From NCBI GenBank assembly GCA_016271365.2, contig CM028131.1:285081001-285145000 (forward strand): a stretch of 64,000 nt of DNA, written 5' to 3'. A program made the position numbers and the translations under genes. This DNA is from Neoceratodus forsteri (taxonomy: Eukaryota > Chordata > Ceratodontiformes > Ceratodontidae). Shown here one piece after another: positions 46,600-58,345 of this stretch. The stretch's first letter is position 1. Each line of letters begins with the position of its first letter. The notes below the pieces were generated by a model. It had not been told where the DNA came from and made no database searches. It was given only the letters and a program-made list of their open reading frames with translations.

Positions 46600-48060
46600 G
46601 GTATGTTGTATTTCTCCAGACCTTCCCCTGACACAAGATGAGCAATCACTCATTAGCAAAGGTCTGTCTTTTGTGTCCACACCCAGATATCTTGATGCAC
46701 CCCAGGTTCAAGTTGATCTGTAATGCTTCTATCGTAGAGTATGCCTTACAGCTCATTTTTCTAATGAGACTCATCTTCCCACAGATGATGACAGTATCAC
46801 CAGAACAATCAATGACATCAGTCCCCAGCCCCCTCCAGGACGTTTTGCTGCTGTTGATTATTTTGTTAACCAATGCACAGAAAACACCACTAACTTCAAT
46901 CTTCATTGCAGGCACAACCATTCCAACCTGACACCTGGTGGGCTTGTAGCCTTCAGATCTCTACAGTGTAGGAATGACATTGTTATCAAACCAGCTGATA
47001 AGGGAGGTGCTGTTGTGGTCTGGCAAAAGGAGCCATACATCACTGAAGCCACACAGCAACTCTCCGACACCAGGTTTTATTCTTCTCTTCCACAGGACCC
47101 CACTGCTGACTATCAGATGGAGGTCACCACCACCATCACCTCTGCTATTGAAAACAAAGAGCTCCCTGCTTCTGCTAAAAGATTCATAGTTCAGCATCCC
47201 CAGACATCCAGGTTTTATCTGCTTCCCAAAATCCACAAAACAGGTAACCCTGGTCATCCTATTGCATCTGCCTGCTCCTGCCCCACATCCCACATCTCTG
47301 CATTTTTGGACAGCCTCATGAGACCCCTCGTTGAGTCCCTAACCTCCTGTGTTAAAGACACTAACCATGCTCTCCAGTTATTTGACAGGTTTAGATTCAG
47401 TGACTCTTATCAGCTCATCTTCACCATGGACATCAAATCTCTTTACACAATGATCCCCCATAATGATGGTCTGACAGCTTTGCTCAATTTTTGAATAAGT
47501 GGGAAATCCAGCAGCCACCCCCACACACACTAACTCATCTGGCAGAACTTGATCTTACACTCAATGCTTTTTCTTTTAATAACAGTTTTTTTCAGCAGGT
47601 CAGTGGAGTTGCCATGGGTACCAAGATGGGTCCCAGCTTTGCTAATCTGTTTGTGGATTGGATGGAGGAACTTTTTTTTTCTCTCATTCATAGGAACTGT
47701 CCCTGAACTCTACAAATGCTACATAGGTGACTGTGTGGGGGTCACCTCCTACTCCAGAGAGACCCTCCAAATCTTCCTTGACAAGTTTACCACGGACCAT
47801 CCTTCCCTTCAATACACTGTTGAAGTATCCTCCTCTACACTGCCTTTTCTGGATATCCAACTGTCAGTACAGAACACTGGTCTGAAGACATCCATTTATT
47901 ACAAACCCACTAACTCTCACAGTTTCCTTCTCCACAGCTCCTTCCATCCTAAACATGTCAAGAATGGCCTACCTTATTCACAGTTTCTTAGACTTCGCAG
48001 GTTCTGCAGTGAAGAGGATGATTTTGCTGAGCAGACCCAAATAATGCACAGTTTTTTTTA
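46600..48060 (+). pseudogene. PLE reverse transcriptase
   Basis: The frame 46505-46723 has LPLTQDEQSLISKGLSFV, the PLE block before the RT. Near 46970-47000 a KPADKGGAVVV-like block follows. The palm shows SRFYLLPKIHKTGNPGHPI, FTMDIKSLYTMIPHNDGL and VSGVAMGTKMGPSFANL (47600-47660). The active site near 47715 reads YIGD where YxDD is expected, so a catalytic aspartate has become glycine. STLPFLDIQLSV and a long conserved tail end near 48055. PLE RTs are related to telomerase RT. Frameshifts at about 46725, 47490 and 47700 break it. Confidence 0.87.
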
Positions 48061-48379
48061 TCAAAAGGGGATACCCTAAAAGCACAGCAGACAGAGCACT
48101 CTCGGGTTAGTAACATGCCTCGTGTGCCAGCCCCCACAGGAAGGATACTGTCACGCCAAGAACAATAAGCGAATTCCACTAGTGCTTCCTTTCCTTCAGC
48201 GCACACCTTCTCTTCACAGGATCATCACCAGTAACTTTCCCATTTTGCAAACTGACCCTAACATTGGTGCTTCCTTTACAGAATCACCTATTGCCTCCTA
48301 CCACCGGCCACCTAACCTGTGGAATCTCCTGGTTAAAAGCAGCCTACCTACTCCTAACAGTTCCTCCCTACCAAGTACC

Positions 48380-48791
48380 AAACCTTGCAACAGGACTCGC
48401 TGCTACACCTGCAAATTTGTTTCCAGTGTGACTGAAATTCGGGGGCCTACAGGTGTTTTTTCATATCACTAAGGAGTTCTCATGCACCTCCACTAATGTA
48501 GTATATTGTATTCTTTGCAGGAAGTGTATAGCTATTTACATCAGAGAGACTGGTAGGCGCCTTGCTGACCATTTCAGGGAACATTACAGAGCAGTCAGGA
48601 ATGGTGACACTGCTAAACCCATTGTATCCCACTTTATCTCCAGGGACCACATTGTCAATGACCTTTCTGTTTGTGTCCTTCAGCAGGGCTTCTGGAATTC
48701 TGTCCTTAGAAAAAACATGGAAGCCAAGCTGATCATCCGCCTTGGCTCCCAGCAGCCCTCTGGTTTAAATGATATACTTATTTTCCACTAA
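48380..48791 (+). pseudogene. PLE GIY-YIG endonuclease domain
   Basis: A cysteine-rich linker (TRCYTCKFVSS) precedes TNVVYCILCRKCIAIYIRET and GRRLADHFREH. This is the GIY-YIG fold signature, with YIRET in place of YIGET. Downstream, NMEAKLIIRLG holds the conserved catalytic glutamate. The domain ends in a stop at 48791. A frameshift at about 48470 separates the linker from the domain. It would nick the target site in an active PLE. Confidence 0.87.
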
Positions 48792-49073
48792 CATCTTTCA
48801 GCCACCTCTTAGTTTCCCTAAAGTCTGTTTGTATCTGTACACATTTAATTTATTTTTCATTTTCACCATAAGTCTCCGTCTCTGTCTCCTTCCCACACAT
48901 TTATCACTTTTCAGCCTTCTTACTAGGCCCTGTTAATTAGTCCCCACCTGGGGACTTCTCTAGCTCTTTCATTCCTATTTTGCTTTATCTTTCCCATCAT
49001 CACTTTTTTGTTTCACAAATTCTCTCTTAATCTTGTCATTTATCACCTCTTCTCCCTGTGCCTCCCTTTTTCT

Positions 49074-49075
<2 letters not shown>

Positions 49076-49121
<46 letters not shown>
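49076..49121. repeat. (TA)n microsatellite
   Basis: About 23 uninterrupted TA units inside the PLE 3' UTR. Confidence 0.97.
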
Positions 49122-49125
<4 letters not shown>

Positions 49126-49226
49126 CCTCATTTTACCCCCTCTACACTAACTTTGTTTTTCTGTTTTAGAGATTTCCTGAAGAGACCTAAGGTCGAAAAG
49201 TAGATTTTTAATTCTATTTTCTATTA

Positions 49227-49585
49227 CATAGAAACATAGAATTTGAAGGCAGATAAGGACCGCTTGGCCCACCCAGTCTGCCCATTTCCCTACCTAATGG
49301 ATAAGCTGCAGATCCTAGTTAACCAGCCGCCTACTTCTTTCTACTCCCACCCCCTAGAATTGCCTTATGGCTGTCCCATGCATGCTGGAATTCAACCACT
49401 GTTTTTGACTCCACAACCTCCTCCGGAAGGCTGATCCATGCATTCACAACCCTCTCTGGGAAAAAATACTTCCTTGCATTACCTCTGAGCCACCCCCCAT
49501 CTTCAAATTGTGCCCCCTTGTTCTTGCACACCTCTTTTTTTGAAAGATGCTACCCTCTTGGACTTTGTTGATTCCCTTTTCAGCA
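49227..49585 (-). mobile_element. Short 5'-truncated CR1 3' end (-)
   Basis: It begins with the inverted 3' tail CATAGAAACATAGAA and carries the last ~65 codons of ORF2 on the minus strand (FFPERVVNAWISLPEEVV, VEFQHAWDSHKAIL). The frame is intact to its stop. The subfamily is that of the copy at 20-23 kb. The truncation is near 49585. Confidence 0.9.
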
Positions 49586-49820
49586 TGCATTTAATATAAC
49601 CCTTTGTTTTGCTTTTAGGCCACATGCTGATGCAGCGCCTTGTTTTTATTTTTTACAGTTTTTGTCAGGTATACTTACCCAGTCCACCAAAACAAAATAA
49701 AAAGAAGATTAATTAATTTAGACTGGGTATTAAGCAGTATTAGTAGTAAAAGTTGTAGATTTATTTATATGGTGCCCTTCCCCTGTGGTTCAGGGTGCTG
49801 TACAGATCAAACACTAAAAC

Positions 49821-52558
49821 AACTCAACAATCACACTTGGAAGACTTCAGTACCTGGCTATGTATTGTTCAGAAGAGATGAGGTACAAAAAGGGGGGGAG
49901 GAGTGGCTCTATATGTCAATGAAAATATCAAAGCTACAGAAATTCAGAATACACATAAGGAGCCAGAAGAACTGTGGGTCACCCTGGAAACAGAAAATGG
50001 GACAGCCATAAGAACTGGTGTTGTCTACAGGCCCCCAGACCAGGGGGAGGACATAGACTGATTACTGTTAGAAGATATACAAAACATGACAGCTAAAGGG
50101 GAGGTTCTGATAATGGGAGACTTCAACATGCCGGATACAGATTGGTCAATACCAGCAGGAGCGTCTGCCAGAACTAGACACATAGTGGATTCCTGCAGGG
50201 AAGGGCCTCAAACAACTGGTACAGCAACCCACAAGAGACAGGACTATCCTAGATCTAGTAGTACTGACTAACAAGGAAGGGATCACAGATCTCCAGGTAG
50301 AAGGTCACCTGGGGGCCAGTGACCATCACATGGTATGGTTCAATTTGGCTACTACATCTAAATCATCCCATTCCAAGGCAAAATATGGGACTTCAGAGGG
50401 CTGACTTTGATAAGATGGCCAACAGAGTTAAGCTAGCCCTGGCAAAAGAAACACAGAGTGAGGGGTACAGGCAAAGTGGCAAGCATTAAGGATGCAATAC
50501 TTGAAGCAACATCCCATTGTGTTAGACAGAAAAGAAAGTGCAAAAGAAGAAGGAAACCACTTGGTTCTCAAATACAGTAGCAGAAAAGGTCAGGCCAAAA
50601 GGCTGGCCTTCAGGAAATATAAGGAACACAGTGGGATGAAGATAGGAGGCATACCAAACTGCCCTAAGGGAAGCAGGGAAGGCAGTAAGGCAGGGCAAAG
50701 TCCCAAACTGAGGAAACACTAGCACGAACAGTAAAAGAAGGTGACAAGACTTTCTATAAATACATTAGTGAAAGGAGAAAGTCCAGAGGGTTTGCAAAGC
50801 TTAATGGAGAAAGGGACATGTGAGGAGGAGGACCCTGTAAAGGCATCTATCCTAAATAGATACTTTTGCTCAGTATTTACTGAAGAGAAGGTAGGGCAGG
50901 GCCCACAGCTCAGCATCATGGACACAGGGGAGAGAGGTGAGCACTACTCCCTTCACAAAGAAAGGGTCCTACAAGAGCTTGCTATGCTCAGGGTGGATAA
51001 GGCAATGGGACCTGGATGGCATGCATCCCAGGGTACTTATGAGCTAAAGGTGGAACTAGCAGAGCCATTAGCAGAACTGTTTAGTGAGTCTCTGAGCACA
51101 GGAGAGGTCCCAGAAGACTGGAGAAGGGCTCATGTGATCCTGTTCCACAAGAGTGGTAGCAGAGGAGGCAGGGAACTACAGACCAGTCAGTCTTACCTCA
51201 GTAGTGGGCAAGATTATGGAGGCACTCCTTAAGGAAAGGATAGTGCAACACCTGGAATCCATAGGGGCACAGGATCCAAGACAGCATGGGTTTACAAAAG
51301 GAAGGTCCTGTCAAACTAATCTCATAGATTTCTTTGACTGGGTAACCAGAGCGGTGGACCAAGGGGGAGCAGTTGATGTCGCCTACCTTGACTTCAGCAA
51401 AGCTTTTGACACTGTTCCACATAGAAGATTGATAAATAAGCTGGGTAGGCTTGGGGTGGGTCAGAAGTTGGTCAACTGGGTGGCAAACTGGTTGACGGGC
51501 AGAAAACAGAGAGTGGTGGTAAATGGTATACAGTCAGAAGAGATGCAAGTCACAAGTGGGGTACCTCAGGGATCAGTTCTGGGGCCAGTCCTCTTCAACA
51601 TCTTCATTAGTGACCTAGCAGATGGACTAGAGGGTAAGGCTTGTCTGTTTGCAGATGACACCAAGATCTGCAACAGAGTAGATGATCCAGATGGGGTGGG
51701 CAGAATGAGAAGAGATCTGGATAAACTAGCAAAATGGTCAGAAGAGTGGCAACTGGATTTAATGCAAAGAAGTGCAAAATCATGCACATAGGAACAGAAA
51801 CCCTGAAGCCACCTATAGGCTGGGAGGGAGTTGCTAGCAGTCACAAGGAAGAAAGAGACTTGGGCATCATCACTGATGACCTGAAATCATCCAAGCAGAC
51901 CACTAAAGCAGTAGGTAAGGCTAGGGGGGTGTTAGGTGTATTAGTAGGGGTATCACAAGTCATAAGAGGAGGTAATAATCCTTCTTTACAAGACACTGGT
52001 TAGGCCCCATCTGGAGTACTCGTGCAGTATTGAGGCCACACCTTCACAAGGACATTAACCAAATTGAGGCAGTCCAGAGAAGGCAACCAAATGGTGCAGG
52101 GACTGCATCAGAAGACATATGAGGACAGATTAACAGAGCTCAATATGTATACCCTTGAGCAAAAGGAGGGAGAGGTGATATGATCGAGGCTGCAAACACC
52201 TTAGGCATTAACAAGGTGAAAGAGTCTAACATGTTTAAATATAAGAAAATAGCAGGACAAGAGGACACAGCATGAGATTAGAGGGGCCAATTAAGGGGAA
52301 TGTGAAATTCTTTTCACAGAAAGGGTGGTGGATGCATGGAATGGCTTACCACAAGAAGTGGTGGCTATGAATACAGTGCAGGGCTTCAAACAGGCATGGG
52401 ATAGGTATAAGGGAGCAATACAAATGACTATGAATAGATAGACCACTGACAGAGCAAAGGCTGATGGCACATTTATAAGGTAGAAAAAGAAATGGGCAGA
52501 CTGGATGGGCCTTGCGGTCCTTATCTGCCGTCAACTTCTATGTTTCTATGTTTCTATG
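49821..52558 (+). mobile_element. 5'-truncated CR1 LINE (+)
   Basis: It starts in the middle of the endonuclease (WKTSVPGYVLFRRDE). Then come a GDFNMPDTDW block (near 50120-50148) and SDHHMVWFN near 50318. ORF2 is well preserved from 50741 to 51791: ASILNRYFCSVFTEEK, NYRPVSLTSVVGKIMEALL, AYLDFSKAFDTVPHRRL, SGVPQGSVLGPVLFNIFI and CLFADDTKICN (intact FADD, near 51651). The C-terminal domain to about 52420 is frameshifted. The end is the TTTCTATG 8-mer run. It inserted into the 3' UTR of the L2-like LINE. Confidence 0.92.
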
Positions 52559-52599
52559 TAATAAGATACAGATTAATCCCATATAAAAACACAGCATAA

Positions 52600-54700
52600 A
52601 ACATAAAATGGCTTCAATAAACCTGTCAGTCAAACACTCAGGAGGGTACATCAAGTATTACCAAAAGCCTCTTTAAAAAGCAATGTTTTGAGACCTCTTT
52701 CAAAAGCCTCCATTGAGGTGACCTCTCTGTCAGGGCCTTAGGAAACAAATTCCACAGCAAAGGACTGGCCACTTCAAAGGCTCGGTCACCTGAAGGTTTT
52801 AATCTGGCTCTAGGTACCACCAAAAGGCCCATCTCAGTAGAATGTAGAGGGCTGAGTGCCTGCTAAGGAAACAAGAGTTCAGTCAGATAGCCCGGGCCCA
52901 ACCTGGGCAGGGTTTTGAAGATTAACAATTAGACCTTAAAAGTGCTATGTCACTTCACTAGCAGCCAGCGCAGCTCATGCAAGATCAGGGTCTTGTGACA
53001 TGACCTCAGGAGGCCAGTCAGTAATCTGGCCATGGCATTCTGCACTAACTGCAGGCACTGTAGGATACCACCATTAACCTCAAGGTAAAGGGCATTACAG
53101 TAGTCAATCCTGGACATCACAGATGCATGTTCCAGTATTACTTGATCCTTGGGAGGGATAAGGGATTTAATCCAGCTGATGTTTCTCAGATGGTAAAAGC
53201 CACTCGGGGCTATGGCCAATGCCTCAGCCTCAAGCTTCAGCCCCTCATCCAGAATGACCTCCAGATATTTCACCTTAACAGAGACCTCCAGCATGGTGGG
53301 GCCAAGCTGATGCCTTGTCACCTCTTCAGCAGTCCTGCACCCTCACTACAGTATAGGTGGATCACCAATACCTCAGTCTTGTCTTAGTTGAGTCTCAGCC
53401 AGACACAAATTTAGGTCTCTATCACACTAGTTATCCTGGGATCAAAAGAAAAATACAGCAGAGTATCATTGCCCAAAAAGCAATCAAAGGAGATAATTCT
53501 GGCTTTAGGTACTATCAAAAGGCCTATCTCAGTGGAGTGGAGAGGGCGGGGTGGCTTTTAAGAAAACAAGAGTTCAGTCAGATAGTCAGGGCTCACCATG
53601 GGCAGGGTCTTGAAGGTAAACAATTAGACCTTAAAAGTGCTACACCACTTCACTAGCAGCCGTTGCAGTTTGTGCAAGACCAGGGTCTTGTAACATGACC
53701 TCAGGAGGCCTGTCAGTAACCTGGCTGTGGCATTCTGCACTAATGTTAGTCACTGTAGGGTACCACCATTGACCCCAAGGTAAAGGGCGTTACAGTAGTC
53801 AATGCTGGATATCACAAATGTATGTATCAGTGTTGCTTGATCCTCGTGAGGGATAAGGGATTTAACCCAGTTGATGTATCTCAGATGGTAAAAGCCACTC
53901 GGGGCTATGGCCGATGCCTGAGCCTCAAGCTTCAGCCCCTCATCCAGAATGACCCCCAGATATTTCACCTTAGCAGAGGCCTCCAGCATGGTGGGACAGA
54001 GCTGAAGCCCCATCACCTCTTTGGCAGTCCTGCACCCACCCAAAGCCTGGACGGATCACCAGTATCTCAGTCTTGTCTGGGCTGAGTCTCAGCTAGACAC
54101 AAAGTTAGGGTCTGTACCACACCAGGCATCCTGGGAGCGAAAGAAAAAATACAGCTGGGTATCATCTGCATAGCAGTGGAAACCCACACTGTATTGTCTA
54201 ATGATCCTACTCAGGTAAAGTTATACACTGCAAACAACTTGGGTGATAGGACCGACCCATGGGGTATGCCACCGTGCAGGGGCACAGAGCGAGAGGAGAA
54301 ACTCCCCATTTCTGCCATCTACATCTTATCTCTGAGGTAGGACTCAAACCAACAAATGACTTTGCCAGTGAGTCTAAAATACTTCTTCAGCCAATCCAAC
54401 AGCAGCCTTCCCTCTGACTCTGAATTCCCTTGCTGTTCTGTCTTTTCTTCTCCCTTGCATATCTGCAATATCCAACTGGTGTACAGTGTCAAAAGCTGAG
54501 GAGAGATTGAGGAGAATAAGACATGACCATTTTCCTCTAACTCTCGCCCTGGAAGGTCATTGGCACCCTCACCAATGTGATCTTAGTGCTGTGACTTGAC
54601 CTAAAATCTTACTGGAGTGGCTCATAGATATGAAAACCTGTCAGGTGCATCCAGGATGCAGCCCCACAATCTACTCTATAACCTTTTATGTTATGACAAG
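52600..54700 (-). pseudogene. L2-like LINE RT and C-terminal domain
   Basis: From the upstream side, minus-strand frames show LLNLSSAFDTV (near 54510), LDWLKKYFRLTGKV and FESYLRDK (near 54330-54400), a GGIPHGSVLSPKLF block and CYADDTQLY (near 54160), with YADD intact. The thumb follows (KVKYLGVILDEGLKLEAQ), then MSRIDYCNALYLEVNGG and LQLVQNAMARLLTG (near 53010-53110). The final block RARLKPSGDRAFEVASPLLW lies at 52750-52800. The thumb and C-terminal part occur twice because of a tandem duplication. Many stops are present. Confidence 0.82.
52805..54190. repeat. 695-bp direct tandem duplication within the L2-like LINE
   Basis: GGCTCTAGGTACCACCAAAAGG at about 52805 recurs as GGCTTTAGGTACTATCAAAAGG at about 53500. 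From there the two units run in parallel through CACTTCACTAGCAGCC, AGGTAAAGGGC and CAGATATTTCACCTTA to the CAGACACAAA and AAAAATACAGC blocks. They differ by many scattered substitutions, so the duplication is not recent or has joined two copies. Confidence 0.85.
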
Positions 54701-55009
54701 TGAGATGAAATAAACAATAATAACTGGGTTTCTTGGATATTGTTGAAACTCAGTAGCTAAATGAGCATTAATAAATGTCAATTCTTTGAACTCCGTGGCA
54801 CCAGATAAAAAGATGATCAAATGTTGTTAGTAACCATGGTGCCTTATTTGCCAATTACTTAATTTAGTACTAGTAACATACTGAATAACATACAAATAAA
54901 TGCAGCAAATGCAGTTTTTAATTGTTTAATAATTAATTGTGATGCACTTGCACGTGTATGAGCACTATAGAAGGTGTGTAATGTTGCCATTCATCTCTGG
55001 TGAAGCTTA
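54701..55009. other. AT-rich spacer, no gene
   Basis: I see no coding block or terminal repeat here. It is AT-rich and ends where the CR1 3' tail begins at 55010. Confidence 0.5.
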
Positions 55010-58000
55010 CATAGAAACATAGAAGTTGACGGCAGATAAGGACCGCAAGGCCCATCCAGTCTGCCCATTTCTTTTTCTACCTTATAAATGTGCCATCTGC
55101 CTTTGCTCTGTCAGTGACCTATCTATTCATAGTCATTTGTATTGCTCCCTTATGCCTATCCCATGCCTGTTTGAAGCCCTGCACTGTATTCATAGCCACC
55201 ACTTCTTGTGGTAAGCCATTCCATGCATCTACCACCTTTCTGTGAAAAAGAATTTCCTCACATTCCCCCTTAATCGGCCTCCCTCTAATCTCATGCTGTG
55301 TCCTCTTGTCCTGCTATTTTTCTTACATTTAAACATGTTAGACTCTTTCACCTTGTTTATGCCCTTAAGGTGTTTAAATGTCTCGATCATATCACCTCTC
55401 TCCCTCCTTTGCTCAAGGGTATACATATTGAGCTCCGTTAATCTGTCCTCATATGTCTTCTGATGCAGTCCCTGCACCATTTTGGTTGCCCTTCTCTGGA
55501 CTGCCTCAATTTGGTTAATGTCCTTGTGAAGGTGTGGCCTCCAATACTGCACGCAGTACTCCAGATGGGGCCTAACCAATGTCTTGTACAGAGGGATTAT
55601 TACCTCCCTCTTACGACTTGTGATACCCCTACTAATACACCCTAACACCCCCCTAGCCTTACCTACTGCTTTAGAGATCTGCTTGGATGATTTTAGGTCA
55701 TCAGTGATGATGATGCCCAAGTCTCTTTCTTCCTTTGTGACTGCTAGCAACTCCTCCCAGCCTATAAGTGGCTTCAGGTTTCTCTTCCCTATGTGCATGA
55801 TTTTGCACTTCTTTGCATTAAATCCCAGTTGCCACTCTTCTGACCATTCTGCTAGTTTATCCAGATCTCTTCTCATTCTGCCCACCCCTTCTGGATCATC
55901 TACTCTGTTGCAGATCTTGGTGTCATCTGCAAACAGACAAGCCTACCCTCTAGTCCATCTGCGAGGTCCTCTAATGAAGATGTTGAATAGGACTGGCCCC
56001 AGGACTAATCCTGAGTACCCACTTGTGACTTGCATCTCTTCTGACTGTATACCATTTACCACCACTCTCTGTTTCTGCCAGTCAACCAGTTTGCCACCCA
56101 GTTGACCAACTTCTGACCCACCCCGAGCCTACCTAGCTTATTTATCAATCTTCTATGTGGAACAGTGTCAAAGCTTTGCTGAAGTCAAGGTAGGCAACAT
56201 CAACTGCTCCCCTTGGTCCACCACTCTGGTTACCCAGTCAAAGAAATCTATGAGATTAGTTTGACAGGACCTTCCTTTTATGAAACCATGCTGTCTTGGA
56301 TCCTGTGCCCCTATGGATTCCAGGTGTTTACTATCCTTTCCTTAAGGAGTGCCTCCATAATCTTGCCACTACTGAGGTAAGGACTGCCCGGTCTGTAGTT
56401 CCCGCCTCCTCCCTGCTACCACTCTGGTGGAGGCGGGATCACATGAGCCCTTCTCCAGTCTTCTGGGACCTCTCTGTGCTCAGAGACTCACTAAACAATT
56501 CTGCTAATGGCTCTGCTAGTTCCTCCTTTAGCTCCTAAGTACCCTGGGATGTATGCCATCAGGTCCCATTGCCTTATCCACCCTGAGCTTAGCAAGCTCT
56601 TGTAGGACCCTTTCTTTGTGAAGGGAGTAGTGCTCACCTCCTCCTCCCCTGTGTCCATGATGCTGAGCTGTGGGCCCTGCCTACCTTCTCTTCAGTAAAT
56701 ACTGAGCAAAAGTATCTATTTAGGATAGATGCCTTTACAGGGTCCTCCTCCTCACATGCTCCCTTTTCTCCATTAAAGCAATACCCCTCTGGACTTTCTC
56801 CTTTCACTAATGTATCTATAGAAAGTCTTGTCACTTTCTTTTACTGTTAGTGCTAGTGTTTCCTCAGTTTGGGACTTTGCCTGCCTTACTGCCTTACCTG
56901 CTTCCCTTAGGGCAGTTTGGTATGCCTCCTATCTTCATCCCGCTGTGTCCCTTATATTTCCTGAAGGCCAGCCTTTTGGCTCTGACCTTTCTGCTACTGT
57001 ATTTGAGAACCAAAGTGGTTTCCTTCTTCTTTTGCACTTCCTTTTATGTCTAACACAATGGGATGTTGCTTCAAGTATTGTATCCTTAATGCTTGCCCAC
57101 TTTCCTGTACCTCCTCATCTGTGTTTCTTTTGCCAGGGCTAGCTTAACTCTGTTGGCCATCTTATCAAAGTCAGCTCCTCTGAAGTCCCATATTTTGCCT
57201 TGGAATGGGATGATTTAGATGTAGTAGCCAAATTGAACCATACCATGTGATGGTCACTGGCCCCCAGGTGACCTTCTACCTGGAGATCTGTGATCCCTTC
57301 TTTGTTAGTCAGTACTAGATCTAGGATAGCCCTGTCTCTTGTGGGTTGCTGTACCAGTTGTTTGAGGCCCTCCCCCTGCAGGGAATCCACTATGAGTCTA
57401 GTTTTGGCAGATGTTCCTGCTGGTATTGACCAATCTGTATCTGGCATGTTGAAGTCTCCCATTATCAGAACCTCCCCTTTAGCTGTCATGTTTTGTATAT
57501 CTTCTAACAGTAATGTGTCTATGTCCTCCCTCTGGTCTGGGGCCTGTAGACAACCCCAGTTCTTATGGTTTGTCCCATTTCCTGTTTCCAGGTGACCCAC
57601 AGTTCTTCTGGCTCCTTATGTATTCTAATTTCTGTAGCTTTGATATTTTCATTAACATACAGGGCCACTCCTCCCCCTTTTGCACCCTCGGTCTCTTCTG
57701 AACAATACATAGCCAGGTACTGAAGTCTCCCAAGTGTGGTTACTGGTAAACCACGTCTCACTAATTGCTACTATGTCCAGTTTAGCCTCTGACATTGTGC
57801 CTGCAGGTCTGGGATCTTATTTCCCAGGCTGTGAGCATTTGTGTACATGATTTTCCATTGGCCAGATTTTGGTGTGTTAGTTGTTGGGTGAAGTTTGGCA
57901 TTACCCCTGTGCATCGTATGGGAGACAAACCTTTTTCTTACCTGGTGATGCAAATGAGCGGCAAACACGCTGAATTCCTGTTTGACCACTAGCTGAGGGA

Positions 58001-58345
58001 GGGTGTTCTTCCCATTCGACGAATGGGGTGCTGCACCCTCTCCCATTTGCTAGTTTAAATATTCTGCAAAGGCGTCAAACTTCTGCCCCAATGCACTGAC
58101 TCCTCTTTAGTCAGATGCAGTCCATCAAATTTAAAGAACTTTCGCTCCCAGAACTGTTGCCAGTTCCCTATAAATCTGTGTCCTTTTTCCTGGCACCAGT
58201 CCTTGAGCCACGTGTTTAGCTCCCCTATCTCCCCTTCTCTGACCTTCCGTCCATCTGCTCCCTTCTCCCAGACTGGCAAACATAAGATGTCGTGAGCCTG
58301 CCTGTAGGCAATTTGCTTTTGAGCCAGTATTTTTGCACCAATGCA
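55010..58345 (-). mobile_element. CR1 LINE (-), truncated within ORF1
   Basis: The 3' tail CATAGAAACATAGAAG lies at 55010. ORF2 C-terminal coding runs at 55229-55885 in one frame (EWQLGFNAKKCKIMHIGKR, RPHLEYCVQYWRPHLHKDIN, RRERGDMIETFKHLKGINK). The RT is frameshifted between 55900 and 56700 (FADD region near 55935). The endonuclease at 57139-58046 shows GDFNMPDTDW and SDHHMVWFNL. ORF1 is cut after its last esterase block, FDGLHLTKEESVHWG near 58110. The sequence is very close to the plus-strand copy at 49821-52558. Confidence 0.9.

Larger units (their letters stand above)
46517..49226 (+). mobile_element. Penelope-like element, RT plus GIY-YIG
   Basis: The coding part runs to about 48791, followed by a 3' UTR. 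The UTR contains a (TA)n run and ends near CTGAAGAGACCTAAGGTCG (49178-49196), the kind of 'gaagagacc...ggtcgaaa' hairpin-capable end seen in vertebrate PLEs. The 5' part lies on the other side of a MITE (46209-46516) and, probably, of the Gypsy element, before 36326. Confidence 0.85.
49735..54700 (-). mobile_element. L2-like LINE (-), split by a CR1
   Basis: The 3' end lies near 49735. The sense strand shows CTGTACAGCACCCTGAACC and GGGCACCATATAAATAAATC, the 3' UTR motif typical of L2-like LINEs. The CR1 at 49821-52558 separates this from the C-terminal coding part, which begins again at 52559. Upstream parts of RT reach about 54700; the endonuclease is missing. Confidence 0.8.

Noticed and set aside
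46600..48060. Telomerase reverse transcriptase gene
   Set aside because: The RT resembles TERT distantly but is followed by a GIY-YIG domain, which defines a Penelope-like element.
51198..51422. Minus-strand frame inside the plus-strand CR1 RT
   Set aside because: The plus strand carries the conserved RT blocks over the same bases.
53127..53387. Plus-strand frames in the 53-54 kb region
   Set aside because: The minus strand carries the LINE thumb and C-terminal blocks; the plus frames are shadows, seen twice because of the tandem duplication.
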